Shown here: positions 58,858 through 64,000 of the stretch, piece by piece
Layout of the letters: every line of letters starts with the position of its first letter
Position numbering within the stretch: position 1 is the first letter of the stretch
NCBI RefSeq assembly: GCF_001305595.1
Contig: NZ_CP012406.1
Location: 496,001 to 560,000 of the forward strand
DNA length: 64,000 bases
Source of the DNA: Azospirillum thiophilum
GTDB lineage: Bacteria > Pseudomonadota > Alphaproteobacteria > Azospirillales > Azospirillaceae
Reading direction: 5' to 3'
The notes under the pieces: generated by a model
Seen by the model: only the letters and a program-made list of their open reading frames with translations
Told to the model about the DNA's origin: nothing
Database searches by the model: none
Translations under genes and position numbers: made by a program

Positions 58858-60522
58858 TCAGTTGTAGACCAGAAGATTCTTCCAGAAGCTGCATTTGTGA
58901 TCGGCCGTGAAGACATCGTCGCTGAGGGTGGAGAGCTCCGGGATGTCCTGCGCGAGATAGGTCCGGGCATTCGGCTCGCCTGTGTATTGCGGCCAGACAG
59001 TCACGCCCTCGCCGTTAGGATCACCGGTTTTTGCGAAATTCGTCCAGGCCGCCACCAACTGATCGGAAAGCTGTAGTTGCTGCGAATTTAGCTCGTGCCG
59101 AACGCCCTTGTCACCGCCACGGAATCCAGGAAAGAGATACTGAAGATCCGCGGTGTGATAGGCGAGCGGTACGAAGTCAGGCAGTTTGGGAAACATGAAC
59201 GGCGCGGTGCGGTCACGGAACTCATAGACGTAAAGCGGCACCTTTCCCGCTAGAAGATGCGTGCCATGCTGGATACGGCAGACCATGACATCGCTCTGGA
59301 TCGCGTTCATGCGCAGTTGCGGGCTCAGATAGTCGCCAGAGGGATACTGCGCGAGAATCTTGTCAACGGTTCCGACCGGATAGGACGGAGGCGTGCCGCC
59401 CGCACCCGCGTTGCCGCCGAAGACCGTCTTCACATAACCTTCGACATCCGCTTCGGTGATCGCCTTGCCGGAGTGGTAGACCGGGATCGCGGCAAAGAAG
59501 TTGCCCTCGTCACGGGTCGAGCCGTTCATGATCGGCATTCGGTTGAAGTTACCCGATTCGATAGCCGAGGCGCCGCCGCTCGGCACGATCTGACCATCGG
59601 CAACTGGGGTGACGACATAGGGGCCGAAGGCTTCGGGCGGCCCCGACATCTTCATGAGGGTGTCTACCGGGAGCTTGCGCAGGCAGGCCGCGGTTGCTTC
59701 GTCGTCCTCCTGGCCGCAGCCAGCGGCGTTGGCAAAGGCCGTTGCCTTCTTTTCTGCAACCTCCATCGGGGTCGCCGCCAGCCAAGACGCGCTGCTCTGG
59801 ATGATCGTCTTATGAAACATGTCTTTGGTCAGGGGGGAGATGACGTTGAACGCCGCGCTTGCGCCGCCGGCGGACTGGCCGGCCACAGTGATGTTGTCGG
59901 GATCGCCGCCAAAGTTCGCGATATTGTCTTTCACCCAGTGTAGCGCGGATTGCTGGTCCAGCAGACCGTAATTGGCGAACAGATGTCCCTCCTTGTTGAG
60001 GGCGGGATGGCCGAAGAAGCCGAGCAGACTGAGCCGGTAGTTGATCGTGACGACGACAACCTTTCCCTGGGCGGCCAGCTTGCTGGCGTCGTAGTCACTT
60101 CCGGCGCCGTCGACGAATCCGCCCCCGTGAATCCAGAAAAGGACCGGAAGCCTCTCCTTGCTGGACGAAACATCTTTCGGTGCGATCACGTTGAGGTAGA
60201 GGCAATCTTCATTGTTGTTGGCCGGACCCGCAAACACCCCGAGCAACGTGACCTGGGCGCAGGCCGGGCCGAAGGATGTCGCATCCCGCGTTGCCGTCCA
60301 GGGAGTGTGTTCCTTCGGTGGCCTCCAGCGCAAATCGCCGACAGGGGGAGCAGCATAGGGGATTCCGAGATACTCGACGACCTCGTTGCGCGCGACACCT
60401 TGAACCGGCCCTTTCGTCGTTGCGGTTATGAGGTCCGGTGCTGCTGCCGCGCCTTGCCAGGCGCCGAGCAGCGTTCCTATGGTCAGGGCCATTCCAAACA
60501 TACGGGATCGGAGTTCAGGCAT
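58858..60522 (-). CDS. Exported carboxylesterase type B
   Basis: 554 residues from ATG 60522 (GGAGAG upstream; an earlier TTG-type frame start is not supported). Signal peptide MPELRSRMFGMALTIGTLLGAWQGAAAA. Landmarks: NEVVEYLGIPYAAPPVGDLRWRPP, NNEDCLYLNVIAP, VLFWIHGGGFVDGAGSDYDASKLA, nucleophile VAGQSAGGASAAF (Gln instead of the usual Glu before Ser) and a C-terminal His region YHTADLQYLFPG. Hydrolyses carboxylic esters in the periplasm or outside the cell; substrate unknown. Confidence 0.9.
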   Translation of the reverse strand: MPELRSRMFGMALTIGTLLGAWQGAAAAPDLITATTKGPVQGVARNEVVEYLGIPYAAPPVGDLRWRPPKEHTPWTATRDATSFGPACAQVTLLGVFAGPANNNEDCLYLNVIAPKDVSSSKERLPVLFWIHGGGFVDGAGSDYDASKLAAQGKVVVVTINYRLSLLGFFGHPALNKEGHLFANYGLLDQQSALHWVKDNIANFGGDPDNITVAGQSAGGASAAFNVISPLTKDMFHKTIIQSSASWLAATPMEVAEKKATAFANAAGCGQEDDEATAACLRKLPVDTLMKMSGPPEAFGPYVVTPVADGQIVPSGGASAIESGNFNRMPIMNGSTRDEGNFFAAIPVYHSGKAITEADVEGYVKTVFGGNAGAGGTPPSYPVGTVDKILAQYPSGDYLSPQLRMNAIQSDVMVCRIQHGTHLLAGKVPLYVYEFRDRTAPFMFPKLPDFVPLAYHTADLQYLFPGFRGGDKGVRHELNSQQLQLSDQLVAAWTNFAKTGDPNGEGVTVWPQYTGEPNARTYLAQDIPELSTLSDDVFTADHKCSFWKNLLVYN

Positions 60523-60615
60523 TTCGCTCTCCAAGAGTCGCGCGCAATTGCCGGGGCAGATAGCCCATCGCAGCACTCGATCAGAATTTTCTGTCACAGG
60601 GTGGGGCCAATCGAA

Positions 60616-61302
60616 CTATGTCGTTACGGCCGCCTGCTTCCTGCGATGCAGCCATTTCACGGCGTAGTAGGTCACAAACATATAGAGGCCGGCGACTGCG
60701 ACGCTGTGAACGAAGAAGCCGGCAACCGACTGCTCGAAATTCCACCAGTCGAGCGTCACCTGCATGGCGAGTTTGGTGCCGATGCCCAACTCAAAAGAAC
60801 TCCAGATACCGTGAACAGCGGTGGCACCGGCGATCAGCCGCAACACCCAGGTGCGGACCGCATTCGGTTTGGAAATGCCGAACACTGCACGCGTTACACT
60901 CATGATCAACGGCCAGCGTAGACCAAGATGGACAGCGACGATGACGAGGGCCCAATAAGCCGCGAGCGTGTGTATCTGTCGCACGGTGAAGCCACCGAAA
61001 GACGACATGACACCCGACAAGGCGTCGGAGATCAGAACACTGGTGACAAGCAGCACCACCATCGCCACGAGCAATGCCAGGGTAACGGCGACGTTGAACA
61101 GGGGCCGCATTGTCCGTCGGGTCTGCCCAATCGTACCGTAGAAGCGACGGTTGAAAAGGTTGTGGACGATCAGCAGCAGGAACATCGCGGTTCCGGCCAG
61201 TTCATGAGCGGTGTTGCCGAGCCACCAATAGGTGAAACCGAAGAGGAGAAGGCCGGCTGCGCTCAGATCGAATGCGAGACGCAACAGAAGGACGGAACTC
61301 AA
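60616..61302 (-). CDS. DUF4405 membrane protein (cytochrome-b-like)
   Basis: 228 residues, TTG start at 61302 with GGGAGGGG upstream. Six TM helices with His in membrane segments (NTAHELAGTAMFLLLIVHNLFNRRFY, RQIHTLAAYWALVIVAVHLGLRW, AVHGIWSSFELGIG), the DUF4405 pattern that probably binds heme b like small cytochrome b subunits. Located 17 bp after the P460 cytochrome gene; the two may form an electron-transfer pair across the membrane. Confidence 0.8.
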   Translation of the reverse strand: MSSVLLLRLAFDLSAAGLLLFGFTYWWLGNTAHELAGTAMFLLLIVHNLFNRRFYGTIGQTRRTMRPLFNVAVTLALLVAMVVLLVTSVLISDALSGVMSSFGGFTVRQIHTLAAYWALVIVAVHLGLRWPLIMSVTRAVFGISKPNAVRTWVLRLIAGATAVHGIWSSFELGIGTKLAMQVTLDWWNFEQSVAGFFVHSVAVAGLYMFVTYYAVKWLHRRKQAAVTT

Positions 61303-61319
61303 GGCATGCCCCTCCCGAT

Positions 61320-61805
61320 CTATTGCACCGGCGTGCCGTTGAACCGGGGAATGCGGTAAGCAGTATAGAGGAAGTCACTGTCCGCCTGGCTGCGGTGGCA
61401 CGACTGGCAGCGAGCGGTGTTCTCCTGCATGTTGACCGACTTGTCCGGCCAGAACCACTGAAATTGCCAATCGGCCGTGCGGCGCCGCTCGTCGTAATCG
61501 GCTCCAAAACCTTCACCCTTTTCCATGACGAAGTAGCGGTAGAGTTCTCCATCGCGGTGATCGACGAGGACGAAATGGGTGCCCGCCGGGATTGGCCGTC
61601 CGCTCTTGACGGCGTCCATTGCTTCAGGCGTCGTCATGATATGCTCCGTCACATTGCCGCGCCGCACGGTCGTGTAATGCACGAGATGGTCGAGATTCTC
61701 GGGAAACTTTACCCGGTTGGTTTCGGCGTGCACCTGCCAGCCGATCATAGAGACGGCACCGGCGATGACACTCGCCGCGGCAACGGATTTCACGAATTTC
61801 AGCAT
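61320..61805 (-). CDS. Exported cytochrome P460-family protein
   Basis: 161 residues from ATG 61805 (the frame is open far upstream, but that is not coding). Signal peptide MLKFVKSVAAASVIAGAVSMIGWQVHA. A single heme c site CQSCH near residues 140-144 lies at the end, preceded by the P460 fold: LDHLVHYTTVRRGNVTEHIMTTPEAMDAVKSGRPIPAGTHFVLVDHRDGELYRYFVME. Family members oxidise hydroxylamine or bind NO; here it is probably a periplasmic redox protein. Partner of the DUF4405 protein. Confidence 0.85.
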   Translation of the reverse strand: MLKFVKSVAAASVIAGAVSMIGWQVHAETNRVKFPENLDHLVHYTTVRRGNVTEHIMTTPEAMDAVKSGRPIPAGTHFVLVDHRDGELYRYFVMEKGEGFGADYDERRRTADWQFQWFWPDKSVNMQENTARCQSCHRSQADSDFLYTAYRIPRFNGTPVQ

Positions 61806-61894
61806 GAACAACCTCGCTCGGGGTTCGTAGACCGGCAGGCCTTGTGCGATCGGAGCCGGCTCGGCGGATCGCCGCGGCATTTGATGCAGAGCGA

Positions 61895-62365
61895 CTATCG
61901 CCGATACTGTTCGTCCGTTACCTTTTCCATCCAGTCGACCGACTTGCCGTCGAGCGCTTCGGAGAAGGCGATATGCGACATGCCGTTGCTTGAGCTGGCG
62001 CCGTGCCAGTGCTTCACCCCCGGCGGAATCCACACGATATCGCCTGGCGTAATCTCCTGAATGGAGCCACCCCATTCTTGGACAAGGCCGCTACCCGCCG
62101 TAACGATCAGCGTCTGGCCAAGGGGATGGCTATGCCAGGCCGTGCGGGCGCCCGGCTCAAAGGTCACGGTTGCACCACCGATGCGGGCAGGTGCGGATCC
62201 CTGAAACCGGGAGTCGACCCGCACAGCGCCGGTAAAGTTCTCGGCAGCGCCAATGGAGGACGGCTGCGATCCAGGAGATGTGACGGTAATCGTGGTTTTT
62301 GGCTGGGCCAACGCCGATGAGGCGCAGAGGACAATGGAAATGCTTGCTGCGACGAGGGACTTCAT
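61895..62365 (-). CDS. Exported cupin resembling Mn-dependent hydroxynitrile lyase
   Basis: 156 residues with signal peptide MKSLVAASISIVLCASSALA. The single cupin domain has metal ligands HSHPLGQ and KHWHG; the stretch GARTAWHSHPLGQTLIVTAG...GDIVWIPPGVKHWHG and the end ALDGKSVDWMEKVTDEQYRR are, from memory, very like the cupin hydroxynitrile lyase of Granulicella tundricola (ligands His, His, Gln, His). That enzyme is not exported; this one has a clear signal. Function could equally be a related, still undefined one. ATG 62365 after AAGGAGTG. Confidence 0.85.
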   Translation of the reverse strand: MKSLVAASISIVLCASSALAQPKTTITVTSPGSQPSSIGAAENFTGAVRVDSRFQGSAPARIGGATVTFEPGARTAWHSHPLGQTLIVTAGSGLVQEWGGSIQEITPGDIVWIPPGVKHWHGASSSNGMSHIAFSEALDGKSVDWMEKVTDEQYRR

Positions 62366-62411
62366 CTCACTCCTTCAATCCGTTGGATTGCGGGCTGGCG
62401 TGGCAATCCGA

Positions 62412-62840
62412 TCACCTTTTGAAAACCTCGCGGGCAACGCCAACCGCGGCGATCGCGTTGGGCCATCCCGAGTAAAAGGCGAGTTGGGTGATCGCCTCGA
62501 CGATCTCCTGTTCGGTCACGCCATTGCGCCGCGCGAGCGCTATGTGGGAACGGAGCTGGTCCGGGCGGTTTAGCGCAATCAGCGCCGCAACTGTAATCAG
62601 GCTGCGGTCACGCTTGGCGAGACCAGGCCTCTCCCAGATATCGCCGAACAGTACGTCGTCAGTCAATTCGGCGAGCTTGGGCGCGATGTCACCCATCAGT
62701 TGCTGCGCGCGCGACTGTTGCTGGGCGGGCGCCACCACGGAGCTTGCAGGGGGCTGGCTTTGCGCGTTGGCCATGGTCGACACTCCTGCGGTTAGAAGCA
62801 GGCTGGCTGCAACAAGCATATTTCTGGTGAGCTTGTTCAC
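62412..62840 (-). CDS. Exported carboxymuconolactone-decarboxylase-family protein
   Basis: 142 residues from GTG 62840 (GGAGGAG upstream). Signal peptide KLTRNMLVAASLLLTAGVSTMANA, then a CMD-type helical domain: FGDIWERPGLAKRDRSLITVAALIALNRPDQLRSHIALARRNGVTEQEIVEAITQLAFYSGWPNAIAAVGVAREVF. There is no C-x-x-C as in AhpD, so it belongs to the decarboxylase-like rather than the peroxidase-like branch. An export signal is unusual for the family. It often accompanies cupins of this type. Confidence 0.88.
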   Translation of the reverse strand: MNKLTRNMLVAASLLLTAGVSTMANAQSQPPASSVVAPAQQQSRAQQLMGDIAPKLAELTDDVLFGDIWERPGLAKRDRSLITVAALIALNRPDQLRSHIALARRNGVTEQEIVEAITQLAFYSGWPNAIAAVGVAREVFKR

Positions 62841-62946
62841 TCCGCGTCTCCTCCTCGGTCGGAAAGCGGCGTCCCGCAAGAACCTGGACGCCATTTCGCC
62901 ATAATTTTCTCGTGATGACTCGCTGCTAACGAGGGATCAAACGGGG

Positions 62947-63987
62947 TTACGAGCGGCCGGATACAAGGGTGCGGGCGAAGAACGGCGCCAGTTTCCCCAT
63001 CGCGACTTCCACATATTTGGGAACCCAGTAGGTTTCGATGTGCGTCGCGCCGTCGATCTTGAACAGTTCCTTGTCCTTGGTGCCGGTTGCCTTGGAAAAG
63101 GCATCCTCGGTCATGTACAGGCTGTCGGCCTTGCTGCCGGCGATCATCAGCAGCGGCGTGTTGATAAGGTCAATCTGGTCGGTCGCATCCCAGCGCATCA
63201 GGTCGAGCAAGCTGCTGGTGGTGTATTTGAAGGTGGAGCCAGGATGGGCGTGGGTCTTCCAGTAATATTCGTAGCCCTGCCGGTACAGATCAAACGGCAG
63301 CGCGGCAATCTGCGCGTCCGTCAGGTTGGCATCGCCCGAATAAAGGATCGCCCCACCCGCCGCTTCCTGGGCACGGGCGGCAGACGCCTGCTGCAGACGG
63401 TCCTGGATGGTCGCCAGCTGTGAGTCCACATAACCATTGCGACGAACCCGTCCTGAGTTGAACATGCTCAGCGTCGCAATCGACTTGAAGCGCTTATCGG
63501 TTTTCGCCGCTGCCAACGAGTAGCCGCCGCCGCCGCAGATCCCCAAAACCCCCAGTCGCGCGGCATCGACCCCCGGATAGCGGGTGATGAAGTCCGCCAT
63601 ACCGTGAATGTCTTCGATCCGGAATGCGGGTTTGTCCACGCTGCGCGGCTGGCCGCCGCTCCCACCCTGGTACGCGGCATCGGCGGTGATCGTGATGTAG
63701 CCTTGTTCCGCCAAGCGCTGGGCATACAGGCCAGCGACCTGTTCCTTGACCCCGCCGTTCGGATGCGCGACGACGATCGCAGGGAATTTCTGGTTCGGAT
63801 CGTAGTTTGCCGGGGTATAGACGTTGGCAACAATATCCAAGCCGTTGAGCCTGTAGTTCACTGGATGGATATTGACCTTGCCCGGCTCGTTCTTCGTGAT
63901 CGCGCCGTCATAGACCAGAGTAAACGGATTCTGCTTATAGTCGGCGGCAGCAGCAATGGCACTGGTCATTGTCAGAACTCCCAACAT
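62947..63987 (-). CDS. Exported alpha/beta hydrolase (dienelactone-hydrolase-like, DUF1100/acetyl-xylan-esterase-like)
   Basis: 346 residues. ATG 63987 has AGGAG upstream near the window edge, so the gene is probably complete. A short hydrophobic signal (MLGVLTMTSAIAAAA) is followed by VVAHPNGGVKEQVAGLYAQRLAEQGYITITADAAYQGGSGGQPR, the nucleophile region LGICGGGGYSLAAA (Gly-Ile-Cys-Gly, so Cys in the usual Ser position), and LLMIAGSKADSLYMTEDAF...DGATHIETYW with acid and His. The Cys nucleophile is as in dienelactone hydrolases. Confidence 0.85.
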   Translation of the reverse strand: MLGVLTMTSAIAAAADYKQNPFTLVYDGAITKNEPGKVNIHPVNYRLNGLDIVANVYTPANYDPNQKFPAIVVAHPNGGVKEQVAGLYAQRLAEQGYITITADAAYQGGSGGQPRSVDKPAFRIEDIHGMADFITRYPGVDAARLGVLGICGGGGYSLAAAKTDKRFKSIATLSMFNSGRVRRNGYVDSQLATIQDRLQQASAARAQEAAGGAILYSGDANLTDAQIAALPFDLYRQGYEYYWKTHAHPGSTFKYTTSSLLDLMRWDATDQIDLINTPLLMIAGSKADSLYMTEDAFSKATGTKDKELFKIDGATHIETYWVPKYVEVAMGKLAPFFARTLVSGRS

Positions 63988-64000
63988 TGCTCCTGAGAGA

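Overview
The window looks like a chromosomal or chromid segment of a high-G+C alphaproteobacterium, most likely Azospirillum or a close Rhodospirillales relative. The grounds are the very GC-rich third codon positions, the cyoABCD-SURF1-RegB-type kinase order, the large number of ABC/TRAP uptake systems, and a CCCTCCC-type palindromic intergenic repeat family. No rRNA, tRNA or CRISPR array was recognised. From about 51.3 kb onward the composition becomes visibly less GC-rich, beginning with a transposon.

Layout. 0-6 kb (minus strand): a cytochrome bo3 quinol oxidase operon, cyoA-B-C-D, followed by a SURF1 assembly factor and a RegB/PrrB-type redox sensor kinase that runs off the left edge. 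6-12 kb: an MFS transporter, a small membrane protein, a formaldehyde-dehydrogenase-like zinc alcohol dehydrogenase, a hemerythrin-domain membrane protein, a GT87-type membrane glycosyltransferase and a DUF6455 protein. 12-22.6 kb (minus strand): a lower nicotinate pathway. A TetR regulator, nicF, nicX, nicD, nicE and nicC would take 6-hydroxynicotinate through 2,5-dihydroxypyridine, N-formylmaleamate, maleamate and maleate to fumarate. They are followed by a five-gene LIV-type ABC importer that probably brings in the pathway substrate. The nicotinate hydroxylase nicAB is not in the window.

23-42 kb: an amide-nitrogen island. It holds amiE (aliphatic amidase, nitrilase superfamily) followed by a MoxR-type AAA+ ATPase and a VWA protein. 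Next come a LuxR-type response regulator and a hybrid histidine kinase whose sensor is a whole NCS1-type permease (minus strand). Divergent from these is an operon of urtABCDE-type ABC importer genes, a chemoreceptor with a second copy of the UrtA binding domain fused to its C-terminus, fmdA (zinc formamidase/acetamidase) and fmdB. The two amidases share a substrate class but not a fold. Importer, chemoreceptor and two-component system give this island uptake, taxis and gene control around one nutrient class. The chemoreceptor fusion is the most unusual object in the window: its ligand domain must be cytoplasmic, much as AmiC of Pseudomonas is.

42-51 kb: a HTH protein, a self-regulated TetR gene with a small membrane protein, and a LysR-controlled operon (TRAP transporter DctPQM, HMG-CoA-lyase-type enzyme, class III CoA-transferase, gamma-carbonic-anhydrase-like protein) that looks like uptake and cleavage of a branched dicarboxylate. 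51.3-55.5 kb: a TniA-TniB-TniQ transposition module of the Tn5053/Tn402 type, with a recognisable left end carrying three binding-site repeats spaced exactly 21 bp apart. 55.5-64 kb (minus strand): a run of enzymes, most with export signals (esterase/hydrolases, aldo/keto reductase, carboxylesterase, membrane cytochrome-like protein, cytochrome P460, a cupin resembling Mn-dependent hydroxynitrile lyase, carboxymuconolactone-decarboxylase-like protein). These are probably horizontally acquired and possibly transposon cargo. Dispersed palindromic repeats sit between genes inside several operons.
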